Assembly (NCBI GenBank): GCA_913063165.1
Contig: CAJXZL010000021.1
Coordinates: 1 to 39,895 of the forward strand
Length of the DNA: 39,895 nucleotides
Origin: an uncultured Saccharospirillaceae bacterium
GTDB lineage: Bacteria; Pseudomonadota; Gammaproteobacteria; Pseudomonadales; Natronospirillaceae
Reading direction: 5' to 3'
Notes under the pieces: generated by a model
Told to the model about the DNA's origin: nothing
Databases searched by the model: none
The model's input: only the letters and a program-made list of their open reading frames with translations
In this document: piece after piece, positions 8,485-16,122 of the stretch
Layout: every line of letters starts with the position of its first letter
How positions within the stretch are numbered: position 1 is the first letter of the stretch
Made by a program: the position numbers and the translations under genes

Positions 8485-8645
8485 TGATACACGGCATACA
8501 TTTCAAAAGTGTTTGACGACACAATCAAACGCTTTTTAGATTTATAGTAAACAACAATAATAATAGCAGGGCTGGATTTAAAGGCGTGTAAGCCCAACAA
8601 GCGCCAGCTCATGAAACCAGCAAGCTCTTTTGACGGAACAATGGT

Positions 8646-9005
8646 ATGACAACCGTACTTTCTATGAGTAAAAGATTGGCTGAAAAAGCGGCAGTTCCTA
8701 TGCCGTCAAAGCGGCGTCTTTCAAAGGTTTTGTGGGAGCGCGTATGGTCCATTCAATTCGTTTCACCCTTAACCCAACCCCTATTAATCTTGGATTCAGC
8801 AGAGCGATGGTCAACAGACGATATTCAATTATCGTTTAGATTACGCACACCATCTCGCATCAATGTCGTGCTGCAGATGAAAGACTTGTCTGACGACGTT
8901 GTTTCTCAATTTAGTTTGGATTTGTTTCAAAAACTCGAGACAGAATATGGCGCAATTGGCCGTATTGACGACAAAGCACCTACCTTAGCGCGCGGCCCTG
9001 GCTGA
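8646..9005 (+). CDS. Unrecognised 119-residue soluble protein
   Basis: I do not recognise this protein. It has a basic N-terminus (about residues 1-30, rich in Lys and Arg) and a central segment with alternating hydrophobic residues that suggests beta strands. An amphipathic helix is likely near residues 80-105 (DDVVSQFSLDLFQKLETEYG). There is no signal peptide, membrane helix or cysteine. The start could be the ATG at 8646 or the in-frame ATG at 8664; neither has a strong ribosome binding site. It stands alone, with 160 bp to the ArsR gene on the left, and is convergent with ansA, only 5 bp away. Confidence 0.55.
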   Translation: MTTVLSMSKRLAEKAAVPMPSKRRLSKVLWERVWSIQFVSPLTQPLLILDSAERWSTDDIQLSFRLRTPSRINVVLQMKDLSDDVVSQFSLDLFQKLETEYGAIGRIDDKAPTLARGPG

Positions 9006-9010
9006 TACGG

Positions 9011-9988
9011 CTACCCCTCATAAAGTGGCATTTCCAGTGTCCACTCTTCCGAAAACTGTGCGGCTATCTCTTCATGGTTTTGGCTGTGCGATAGAATGAT
9101 CATGAGCTTCGTAATGACCGCTTCAAACGTCATGGTGAACGCACTTATGACGCCCAGTTCAACCAAATGCCCACCGACTTGATACCGCGCCATGTCTACT
9201 TGCGAGACAAAGCATTGGCTAATATTGACCACTGTTTTGTTGGCCGCCATCGCGGTTCTGAGATAGTGGGTGAATTCACCTGTTTCTGGCAAGTTGCCAC
9301 TACCAAAGCTCCTAAGCACCAATGCGCGGTTATCGTTGGTTACCATCGTAGCGAGCGCGTCTAGTGGGCAACCCGGGTAATAAGTAAATACATCGATGCC
9401 GCATTGTTCAGGAAGAATCCAAGCAATCCTATGCGGTACGTTGGGTTCATAGTGGGTGCGTTTATCAGGTAGGGGCGACACGAAAGCGTCTGCCGCAGAG
9501 GCATGCATTTTACTGATATGGCTGCCTGGCATAATCTTATGATGAAAACACACCCACACACCCGTCATGCCGCTTTTTAAACAGGTGTGAATGGCAAGGT
9601 CCAAATTATCAGGGCCGTCAGAATCGGGTTCTTGTATCGACCGCATCGCGCCGGTAATAACAATGGGTAGGGACAGCCCGCGGAGCATAAACGACAATGC
9701 AGATGAGGTGTAGGCCAAAGTATCGGTGCCATGAATAATTAACACGCCATCATGGGACGCGGCATTGTCTGCAATCAGCTGGGCAATCTGATTCCATTGA
9801 TCCGGATGAATCTGTGATGAGTCGATTAATGGGGCCCATTCATGCCACGTCACCTGCAGTGTTGGCCTATTTTTAAAGTAAGCATGGTGGCAATGCTGTT
9901 CGAGAAAATCCGGATCTGGCACCAATCCCGATTCGGAAGGTTTCATTCCAATGGTGCCGCCCGTGTTAATGACGAGGAGGTGCTGCAT
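9011..9988 (-). CDS. ansA: L-asparaginase, type I (AnsA-like)
   Basis: Hydrolyses asparagine to aspartate and ammonia. The 325-residue protein has both active-site threonine motifs: NTGGTIGM near the N-terminus (about residues 8-15) and HGTDTLAYTSS (about 85-95). A downstream Lys-containing stretch is also present. No signal peptide is visible, so a cytoplasmic low-affinity type I enzyme is expected. It follows folX by 65 bp on the same strand and may be the last gene of the bcp-folE-folX string. A 6-bp stem (GGCAAC/GTTGCC, 10018-10039) in that gap could separate them. Confidence 0.9.
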   Translation of the reverse strand: MQHLLVINTGGTIGMKPSESGLVPDPDFLEQHCHHAYFKNRPTLQVTWHEWAPLIDSSQIHPDQWNQIAQLIADNAASHDGVLIIHGTDTLAYTSSALSFMLRGLSLPIVITGAMRSIQEPDSDGPDNLDLAIHTCLKSGMTGVWVCFHHKIMPGSHISKMHASAADAFVSPLPDKRTHYEPNVPHRIAWILPEQCGIDVFTYYPGCPLDALATMVTNDNRALVLRSFGSGNLPETGEFTHYLRTAMAANKTVVNISQCFVSQVDMARYQVGGHLVELGVISAFTMTFEAVITKLMIILSHSQNHEEIAAQFSEEWTLEMPLYEG

Positions 9989-10053
9989 GAGGTAGTGACC
10001 CTTAAGATAGGTGGTCTGGCAACAAGGGTGGTCGTTGCCACCCTATGTGGCGT

Positions 10054-10413
10054 TTAGCGTCGGCCGATTAATGCAACGGACACCGAATCAGCGAATCGCA
10101 ATGCATGGGGTTTGTCGATCTCGACTTCCGCTCTTGAAACCACAGGATAGGCCAAAATAATGTCCAACACATCTTGGGTCAGTTTTTCGAGTAAACTGAA
10201 ACGGTTATCTTCAACCAATTCGATAATCTGTTTGGTAATGGTACGGTAATTTAACGTATGGCTAATGTCGGTGCTATGTACGGCATCGCCAGCATCAAAA
10301 TCAATACGAATATTGAGAATAACATCCTGCTTATTAAGGATTTCATCCTTGTTGATGCCAATATAGGTTCTCAGCCGTAAATTCTTGATATAAATGCGGG
10401 CTTCTTGGTTCAT
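10054..10413 (-). CDS. folX: Dihydroneopterin triphosphate 2'-epimerase
   Basis: Converts 7,8-dihydroneopterin triphosphate to dihydromonapterin triphosphate, the precursor of tetrahydromonapterin used by phenylalanine hydroxylase in Pseudomonas-type bacteria. The 119-residue sequence is close to E. coli FolX along its whole length: [39 protein letters not shown] and [18 protein letters not shown]. That separates it from the related FolB aldolase. The ATG at 10413 overlaps the folE stop as ATGA, so the two enzymes are coupled and act in sequence. A folM-type reductase is not in the window. Confidence 0.93.
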   Translation of the reverse strand: MNQEARIYIKNLRLRTYIGINKDEILNKQDVILNIRIDFDAGDAVHSTDISHTLNYRTITKQIIELVEDNRFSLLEKLTQDVLDIILAYPVVSRAEVEIDKPHALRFADSVSVALIGRR

Positions 10414-10970
10414 AGACGATGCCCAATGAGACTCAGGAATTCGTGTCGGGTCGATTGCGACGTTCTAAGGCTGCCAAGCATGACCGACGTTTTCATCATT
10501 GAGCTCTGCTTTTGGACACCCCGCATCATCATACACATGTGTTTGGCTTCCAAGACCACGCCAACGCCTTTGCAGTCCGTGACCAATTGCACAGCCTCTG
10601 CTATTTCACGGGTTAAGTCCTCTTGAATCTGTAATCGTCTGGCATACATGTCGACTATGCGAGCAAATTTGCTCAAACCCAGCACCTTGCCATTGGGCAA
10701 ATAGGCGATATGGGCTTTCCCAATAAAGGGCAGCATGTGATGCTCACACATTGAATAAAACTCAATGGACTCAACGATGACCATTTCATCCATATCGCTG
10801 CTAAACACAGCCCCGTTTACGATGCCCTCTAGTGATTGTTGGTAACCTTGCGTTAAGTACGCCATCGCTTTTGCCGCGCGCTGCGGTGTGTCACGCAGAC
10901 CCTCTCGCTGGGGGTCTTCGCCCAAATCTGTCAATATGTTGAAATAGTGTGCTGAAAGTTTGTCAGTCAT
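10410..10970 (-). CDS. folE: GTP cyclohydrolase I
   Basis: Makes 7,8-dihydroneopterin triphosphate from GTP, the first step of pterin and folate synthesis. The 186-residue protein has the family hallmarks: [22 protein letters not shown] and [10 protein letters not shown]. Zinc ligands are visible as Cys75, His78 and Cys146. Coupling to folX by a 4-bp overlap indicates this copy mainly feeds monapterin synthesis. It begins 40 bp after the bcp stop on the same strand. The upstream Shine-Dalgarno sequence is weak (AGGTA). Confidence 0.95.
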   Translation of the reverse strand: MTDKLSAHYFNILTDLGEDPQREGLRDTPQRAAKAMAYLTQGYQQSLEGIVNGAVFSSDMDEMVIVESIEFYSMCEHHMLPFIGKAHIAYLPNGKVLGLSKFARIVDMYARRLQIQEDLTREIAEAVQLVTDCKGVGVVLEAKHMCMMMRGVQKQSSMMKTSVMLGSLRTSQSTRHEFLSLIGHRL

Positions 10971-11009
10971 AAGATACCTAAATAGGGTTGAGATTTATTT
11001 AACGCCAGT

Positions 11010-11486
11010 TTACAGCGCATCCAATAACTGTAATACGTCGTCATGGTGCGTTTTGGTTTTCACTGGATACAGGGTAGATAACAATCGGCCTTCAGCAGAT
11101 AGAATGAAGGTCGTACGGTGAAGACCATCATAAACCCGGCCCATAAATTTTTTGGGTCCCCAAACCCCATAGGCATCAGCTATGGCGTGGTCTGGATCAC
11201 TTAATAAGTCAAATTTGAGATCATACTTTGTGGCAAAGCGCGCCAATTTTCCCGGTTCGTCTGGACTGATACCGAGCACCACACAATTTCTATCAGCGAA
11301 TGCAGACAGATTTTCAGTCAGTGCGCAGGCTTGGGTCGTGCAACCAGGTGTGAGTGCCTGTGGATAAAAATACAGCACTAAGGTTTTTCCAGCATAGTCG
11401 CTTAATGAATGTGACTTACCTGTTTGGTCCAATGCGGTAAACGTCGGAGCCAAGTCACCTGAGTTGAGAAAAAGGGTTGGTTTCAT
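11010..11486 (-). CDS. bcp: Thiol peroxidase of the Bcp/PrxQ type
   Basis: Atypical two-cysteine peroxiredoxin that reduces peroxides using thioredoxin. The 158-residue protein shows the active-site motif YPQALTPGCTTQAC. Cys49 is the peroxidatic residue, and Cys54, five residues on, is the resolving residue, the spacing seen in E. coli Bcp. No signal peptide is present, so it is cytoplasmic. It is the first gene of a leftward string with folE and folX. This placement may tie pterin supply to oxidative stress, but that is inference. It diverges from the rhodanese gene. Confidence 0.92.
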   Translation of the reverse strand: MKPTLFLNSGDLAPTFTALDQTGKSHSLSDYAGKTLVLYFYPQALTPGCTTQACALTENLSAFADRNCVVLGISPDEPGKLARFATKYDLKFDLLSDPDHAIADAYGVWGPKKFMGRVYDGLHRTTFILSAEGRLLSTLYPVKTKTHHDDVLQLLDAL

Positions 11487-11635
11487 CGTAGCAATGTCCT
11501 GATAGATGAGGTTCTACATAGAATATAGCGAGTTTGGTCAGAAAAACACGTCAATTTGGACGATAATGTCATCGCACTATTCAATCATATTCAAAGCCAA
11601 ATGAAAGCAATTATCGTTTGGAATGAAAAAAACAG

Positions 11636-11663
11636 TTGATATATAAGTTTTTACTAATATAAT
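11636..11663 (+). promoter_or_regulatory. Sigma70-type promoter of the rhodanese gene
   Basis: TTGATA at 11636-11641 and a consensus TATAAT at 11658-11663, with a 16-bp spacer. The predicted start near 11670 leaves a leader of about 30 bases before the ATG at 11699. Confidence 0.7.
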
Positions 11664-11698
11664 GGCGTCATCTAAAAAACCGCATTGAGGTAGTATTT

Positions 11699-12001
11699 AT
11701 GTTTGGTAATCTATTTGGCTCGAAACCAGCACTAGAAATCACCGCTGATACCGTATTAATTGACGTTCGTTCGCCAGCTGAATTTAACGGCGGACATATT
11801 AAGGGCGCGAAAAATTGGCCGCTAGATCAGTTAGCCGACATATTGCCAAAGAACAACGCTATTAAGGAAAAGCAGATTGTTGTGTATTGCGCCAGTGGTG
11901 GTCGTTCATCTGCCGCAGTCTCACTGTTTACTCGCGCGGGATACTCTACGGTGTCTAATGGCGGCGGAATTCATGCCTTGGCACATTTGGGCATTGAATA
12001 A
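11699..12001 (+). CDS. Single-domain rhodanese (sulfurtransferase)
   Basis: A 100-residue protein made of one rhodanese domain, comparable in size to GlpE and PspE. LIDVRSPAEFNGGHIKGAKNWPL is the typical N-terminal half. The active loop starts at Cys64 (YCASGGRSS), the residue that carries the persulfide. There is no cleavable signal peptide, so it should be cytoplasmic and transfer sulfane sulfur to thiols or cyanide. It is transcribed alone from a good promoter and ends at a strong terminator. It is the only sulfur-transfer gene near the persulfide-sensor-like ArsR regulator, 3.2 kb to its left; a link between them is only a guess. Confidence 0.92.
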   Translation: MFGNLFGSKPALEITADTVLIDVRSPAEFNGGHIKGAKNWPLDQLADILPKNNAIKEKQIVVYCASGGRSSAAVSLFTRAGYSTVSNGGGIHALAHLGIE

Positions 12002-12042
12002 AGTGACATAGCAGTATTTGCGAAACCGATAGTGCACACATA

Positions 12043-12074
12043 AAAAAACAACGAATCTTCGTTGTTTTTTTTGG
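12043..12074. terminator. Bidirectional terminator between rhodanese and diguanylate cyclase genes
   Basis: AACAACGAA-tc-TTCGTTGTT stem flanked by an A-run on the left and a T-run on the right. It can serve both convergent transcripts. Confidence 0.88.
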
Positions 12075-12097
12075 ACAATTATTTATTCAGGCAGTGG

Positions 12098-13780
12098 TTA
12101 TTTGTCACGATGCCATTGGCACATGACTTGGTTACGTCCTGCGTGTTTCGCTTGATACAATTGTAAGTCAGCTGCTTTCACCAGGTCGTCAACTGACGTT
12201 AAAGGATTGGGAGGTGAAGCCGCCAATCCAATACTGACAGTAACCATGAGGTCGCCGAGATGCCAAGCCTCAACGATTTTCCGCAAACGCTCAGAAAATG
12301 CATAGCCATCCTGAATGGGCGTATTGGGTAACAAAATCACAAACTCTTCTCCGCCGTAACGACAGGCGATGTCAAACTCTCGAATTGCCTCTTGAATCAG
12401 TTTGGAAATGGCTTTGATGACCGTGTCACCAACATTGTGGCCGTGGGTATCATTGACCTTTTTAAAGTGGTCGATGTCGATAATCAGCACCGATAGTGGG
12501 TGGTGATAACGAACCGATCGTGACAATTCGATTTTAGAGACCTCATCAAAGTGGCGTCGGTTGTACAGTCCCGTAAGATTATCGGTGCGTGCCAAACGCT
12601 TTAAGTCTTCTTGGATTTTGGTTTCAGCGGTGACGTCTTTGAAAATAGCTGCCGTGCCTACCGATTTGCCATTTTTTGTCAGCACTTCAGCAATTTGAAC
12701 ACTCAATATTTGATTTCGATAAGGCACTTTCGTAGAAGGGGTGTTAGTCGGTGAGCCTTCTACAATGTGTGCAACGGGCACGGTCACATCGCCAAATAAA
12801 CCCTTCAAGCCACCCGAAATAATGGTGTCTTCGGTCTTTCCCAACAAATCACGGGCGGCCGAGTTAGTGAGCACTACTGCGCCAAATGGGTCTGTTACCA
12901 CGATCCCCTCACGAGAATCCATGAGCAACGTAGACAATTTATCGCGTTCTAATGTTAATTCTGTATAGGACATCGACAGGCGATGGACCATTAAATTGAA
13001 AATATTCGCAATACGTGAGAATTCAACGTGCGATACCAACTCGATGGTTTCGGTAAGATTTTGACCCGTGATGTTGGCGATAACGGCACTGAGTTTCGCT
13101 ACGGGAGGCAAAATGATGCGCCGTACATACAGGTTAATCACCAGCATGATGCTTAGCAGGGTAACTGTGGCAATACCATAGGTTATCCAGCGAGAACGGG
13201 ACAATGCCGTGTCCACATTTTCCAACGATGTTTTTAACTGTATGAACCCAATGACCTTATTCTCGACTCCATGGCACCGAGTACAGCTTGGCTCGTTTTT
13301 AATAGGATAAATTAGGGTTTGTAGGCGCGTACCATCACTTTGTTTGTCGACCCTTTCATAGAGGTCACCAACGCGGGCAATTTTGTCGAGCGTATCTGCG
13401 GGCAATGTAATTGCCTGTACAACAACGTTATCTCTAAATGTATCAAACTGCTCATAACCAATCTGTTCGTTTACTTGATCGACTGTTTTTTTGTCCAGGA
13501 ATGCTTCGTTACCGTTAAGGCGTGCGACTTTAATATCCATCACATCGGAGATTGACATGAGCGATTCGCGCAAAACATCGCCGAGGTCTGCGTAACCTGA
13601 GTTCATCAACGTATTGATAGACAAGACGGACGTATCCAATACATTAATCAAGGCAGTTTTGTTTTGTTTGGTGGTGGTCTGCTCGTGAACGTAGTTCATG
13701 TAAAAAGTGAGGGTTACAAGTCCAATAAAGCTCGCCACACTGATTGCCGATACCACCTTGGTTTGCAAGCTGTTAATCAT
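12098..13780 (-). CDS. Transmembrane PAS-GGDEF diguanylate cyclase with a periplasmic CxxCH haem-c motif (second of pair)
   Basis: Predicted cyclic-di-GMP synthase with an extracytoplasmic sensor. Order: membrane helix 1 (about residues 12-30), periplasmic domain (31-198), helix 2 (199-219), HAMP (220-272), PAS (285-385) and GGDEF (395-556). The catalytic motif GGEEF is at 476-480, with the inhibitory RxxD (REFD) at 467-470. The periplasmic domain contains CTRCH at 166-170, a single c-type haem attachment motif. Such domains resemble the DUF3365/c-haem sensor type described for Geobacter chemotaxis receptors. Haem attachment depends on the Ccm system and is not proven by sequence. The start lies 8 bp inside the upstream paralogue, so the pair is co-translated. 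Both share GYAD and EAFLD motifs in the same place, so they look like a tandem duplication that has since diverged. Confidence 0.9.
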   Translation of the reverse strand: MINSLQTKVVSAISVASFIGLVTLTFYMNYVHEQTTTKQNKTALINVLDTSVLSINTLMNSGYADLGDVLRESLMSISDVMDIKVARLNGNEAFLDKKTVDQVNEQIGYEQFDTFRDNVVVQAITLPADTLDKIARVGDLYERVDKQSDGTRLQTLIYPIKNEPSCTRCHGVENKVIGFIQLKTSLENVDTALSRSRWITYGIATVTLLSIMLVINLYVRRIILPPVAKLSAVIANITGQNLTETIELVSHVEFSRIANIFNLMVHRLSMSYTELTLERDKLSTLLMDSREGIVVTDPFGAVVLTNSAARDLLGKTEDTIISGGLKGLFGDVTVPVAHIVEGSPTNTPSTKVPYRNQILSVQIAEVLTKNGKSVGTAAIFKDVTAETKIQEDLKRLARTDNLTGLYNRRHFDEVSKIELSRSVRYHHPLSVLIIDIDHFKKVNDTHGHNVGDTVIKAISKLIQEAIREFDIACRYGGEEFVILLPNTPIQDGYAFSERLRKIVEAWHLGDLMVTVSIGLAASPPNPLTSVDDLVKAADLQLYQAKHAGRNQVMCQWHRDK

Positions 13781-15479
13781 CGTTGTCTACCTCGACGTAG
13801 CAGACCTGATTACGCCCATTGTTTTTTGCAATATATAATTGCTCATCAGCCAGTCGAATGAGCTCGTCTGGGTTTTTGGACGTGGTCTGCCTAAGGTCAG
13901 AGATACCAATGCTAACCGTAATTTTGATATCGTTGATAACCGCTTTTTGTATTTCTTTGCGCATTCGTTCTGCCAGTATTTTCGCACCTTCGATAGGGGT
14001 CTCTGGCAACAATACGATAAATTCCTCGCCGCCAAAACGGCAGGCAACATCGTTTGTACGAATCAATCTATTGATAATGTTGGAGGTTTCAACCAATACG
14101 GCATCGCCCGCATCATGACCATAGGTATCGTTGACCTTCTTGAAGAAATCAATATCAATCATCAATAGGTTTAATGGCTCATTGTCTGCAACCGAGCGGG
14201 TGATTTCGTGGGTAATGGCTACGTTGAAATAGTGGCGGTTAAATAAACCGGTCAAAGGGTCTATTGTCGAGAGGGTTTCAAGGCGTTTTTTCGCTTCTAA
14301 GTCTTGGGTAATATCTTCAAAACGTAAGCTTCTTCCAACCAGTGCGCCGGACTCATCGGTCAAAATATGTGCAGCTACGCGCAAAGTTTTGTTGTTAAGT
14401 TTATGAAGCACGGTGTTAGTGCCATCAGGTAAATCGTTAAACCAGGCTTTTATTTGGCCACCAGAACCCAGACACTCATCGAACATCTTGCCAATAAGGC
14501 TGTCTGCATTGACGCCAAGAATATCGCCAGCAGCTGGATTTGCCAACACAATCAAACCGCTGATGTCAGCACAGACCACCCCTTCTTGGTTCGTCTGAAC
14601 AATGGCTAACAATTTGGTTCTTTCTTGTTCTAGTGCTTCGTTAGAGCGCTCAATTCTGTGGATCATTACATTGAAATTGCGTGCGATGTCGGTTAATTCG
14701 TCTTGACCATGGACCGGGGCGCGCAAATGTAGGTAGCCGTCAGCAACACGACGCATAGTGCCCGTAAGCGTATTAAGAGGGTTTATCAGCGTTTCAAAAA
14801 TGTTGTAAAGCGCGGCCAAGGTAATGGCAATGATAGAAATGGCGAAAATAACGATGGTATTGGTGCGGTTGTCTTCGGCGATCTGGTTGGTGATGTACTG
14901 TGATGTAGAAATTTTAAGAATGCCTCGGACGGTGTGGTCTTCACCGTGGCATGTCTGACAGCGCTTCTGATTCTCAATGGGCGCCATAAATGTCAGTCGA
15001 TCTTCGCCATTGACGGTTTCGTAATACTTAACGATTTTGTTGGTGCCAATGACTTCTTGTAAAACCTTGTCATTGGGCTTGATTACTTGATAAAACTCTT
15101 CGCTGTCTCTGGGATAGAAACTGTCTTCTCCCGTCATTGCGTTTACGCTGTCAATGGTGTTGTTGTCTAGAAATGCTTCGCTGCCGTCGACGCGAGTAAT
15201 GGATACATGCGAAATGCCAGGTATCATTTTAAGTCCGTTTGCGTAGTCACGGGAGATGTCGGCGTAGCCTGCAATCATAATTGAATGCAGGTTTTCAATA
15301 ATGCTCTTTGTTACCTTTGTCATCGCGGCTTCGTTAGACGCCATGATTTCACGCTTTTGGTTGTCGATAAAAAGCCACAGCATTGGAAGCATGCCTAGCA
15401 CCATCACAATTGATATGACGACGGTAAGCTGCTTGCTAATGTAAGGTAATTTTTGTTTATTACGCAAGATTGTGCTCAA
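13773..15479 (-). CDS. Transmembrane PAS-GGDEF diguanylate cyclase with a periplasmic CxxCH haem-c motif (first of pair)
   Basis: Same architecture as its downstream neighbour: helix 1 (about residues 17-38), periplasmic domain (39-206) with CQTCH at 174-178, helix 2 (207-227), HAMP (228-280), PAS (288-390) and GGDEF (402-563). GGEEF is at 483-487 and RxxD (RTND) at 474-477, so both the active and inhibitory sites are intact. The best start is a TTG at 15479 with only a weak ribosome binding site. The next in-frame Met (residue 26) would cut into helix 1. The cytochrome c gene diverges from it 100 bp away. The shared gap contains an FNR-like inverted repeat close to this gene's likely promoter. 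A haem-based redox, NO or oxygen input to c-di-GMP is the natural inference; the ligand is unknown. Confidence 0.9.
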   Translation of the reverse strand: MSTILRNKQKLPYISKQLTVVISIVMVLGMLPMLWLFIDNQKREIMASNEAAMTKVTKSIIENLHSIMIAGYADISRDYANGLKMIPGISHVSITRVDGSEAFLDNNTIDSVNAMTGEDSFYPRDSEEFYQVIKPNDKVLQEVIGTNKIVKYYETVNGEDRLTFMAPIENQKRCQTCHGEDHTVRGILKISTSQYITNQIAEDNRTNTIVIFAISIIAITLAALYNIFETLINPLNTLTGTMRRVADGYLHLRAPVHGQDELTDIARNFNVMIHRIERSNEALEQERTKLLAIVQTNQEGVVCADISGLIVLANPAAGDILGVNADSLIGKMFDECLGSGGQIKAWFNDLPDGTNTVLHKLNNKTLRVAAHILTDESGALVGRSLRFEDITQDLEAKKRLETLSTIDPLTGLFNRHYFNVAITHEITRSVADNEPLNLLMIDIDFFKKVNDTYGHDAGDAVLVETSNIINRLIRTNDVACRFGGEEFIVLLPETPIEGAKILAERMRKEIQKAVINDIKITVSIGISDLRQTTSKNPDELIRLADEQLYIAKNNGRNQVCYVEVDNDD

Positions 15480-15491
15480 AGTCTTAAAATG

Positions 15492-15534
15492 TTGTTTAAA
15501 ATCATTATATATAAGATGACAGACTACCTATAAT
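15492..15534 (+). promoter_or_regulatory. Cytochrome gene promoter with an FNR/Anr-like box
   Basis: TATAAT at 15529-15534 is a clear -10 box with no good -35. Upstream lies TTGTT-TAAA-ATCAT (15492-15505), matching 8 of 10 positions of the FNR consensus TTGAT-N4-ATCAA. Its centre is about 42 bases before the predicted start, the usual activator position. On the other strand a second TATAAT (15509-15504) partly overlaps the box, so the same protein could repress the diguanylate cyclases. Confidence 0.45.
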
Positions 15535-15579
15535 AAGCCCACATTAAAAGAAACCCATGTCAATTGTTCGGAGAATAAT

Positions 15580-16071
15580 ATGTATAGAATATTGTCTAGC
15601 TTGGTTTTAGGCGCGATGTTAGTCGCCGTGCCAGTTACAGCAGATGAAGCTGCAGAGAAGGCGTTTCAAAACGCGGTAAAGATGACAACGGCCCGCCAAG
15701 GGTTTATGCAGTTACAAAGCCAGCAAACTGCTGCTATGGCTGCTGCGGCCGCTGGTAAGGCCGAGATCACTGCCGAAGTAGTAGCAGCAGCTCAGAACCT
15801 CGTTAACCTATCGCTTATGTTGCCGGACGTTTTTGGTGAAGGGTCGGGATTGGACGTGATCGATTTTACCCGCGCAGTACCTGAACTATGGGTGAATGTG
15901 GATGAACGTGATAATTTGATCAAGCGATTAGCTGGTCAAGCCAACCGTTTACTTGTAACGGCTGAAAGCGGCAATGCAGCTGAGTTTCAAAATGCCTTCA
16001 AGCAATTGACGGGCACTTGTAAGAAATGCCACGAAACATTCCGCGCTAAGACAGCGCCGCGTGACATGTGA
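15580..16071 (+). CDS. Periplasmic cytochrome c' / c556 family protein
   Basis: A 163-residue four-helix cytochrome with a cleavable signal peptide (cut near VTA-DEA, residue 21). Its single haem motif lies near the C-terminus, CKKCH at 147-151, as is typical for this family. The N-terminal helix has the RQ pair (39-40). By alignment with Alcaligenes cytochrome c', the residue over the haem face is Met43. A Met there would favour six-coordinate c556-type haem rather than an open NO-binding site. It may act as an electron carrier or as a partner of the two haem-c diguanylate cyclases encoded divergently. An AAA-rich leader with GGAG precedes the ATG. Confidence 0.9.
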   Translation: MYRILSSLVLGAMLVAVPVTADEAAEKAFQNAVKMTTARQGFMQLQSQQTAAMAAAAAGKAEITAEVVAAAQNLVNLSLMLPDVFGEGSGLDVIDFTRAVPELWVNVDERDNLIKRLAGQANRLLVTAESGNAAEFQNAFKQLTGTCKKCHETFRAKTAPRDM

Positions 16072-16088
16072 TCGCAGTAATAGTTTAC

Positions 16089-16114
16089 AAGGCGACCAAC
16101 TGGTCGCCTTTTTT
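16089..16114 (+). terminator. Intrinsic terminator of the cytochrome gene
   Basis: GGCGACCA-ac-TGGTCGCC, an 8-bp perfect stem followed by a T-run. It lies about 20 bp after the cytochrome stop and just before the convergent queE stop. Confidence 0.92.
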
Positions 16115-16122
16115 GTCAAACA

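Noticed and set aside
10018-10039. Hairpin GGCAAC/GTTGCC between folX and ansA as a terminator
   Set aside because: Only a 6-bp stem with a 10-base loop and no T-run. It could be an attenuator, but the evidence is too thin to list.
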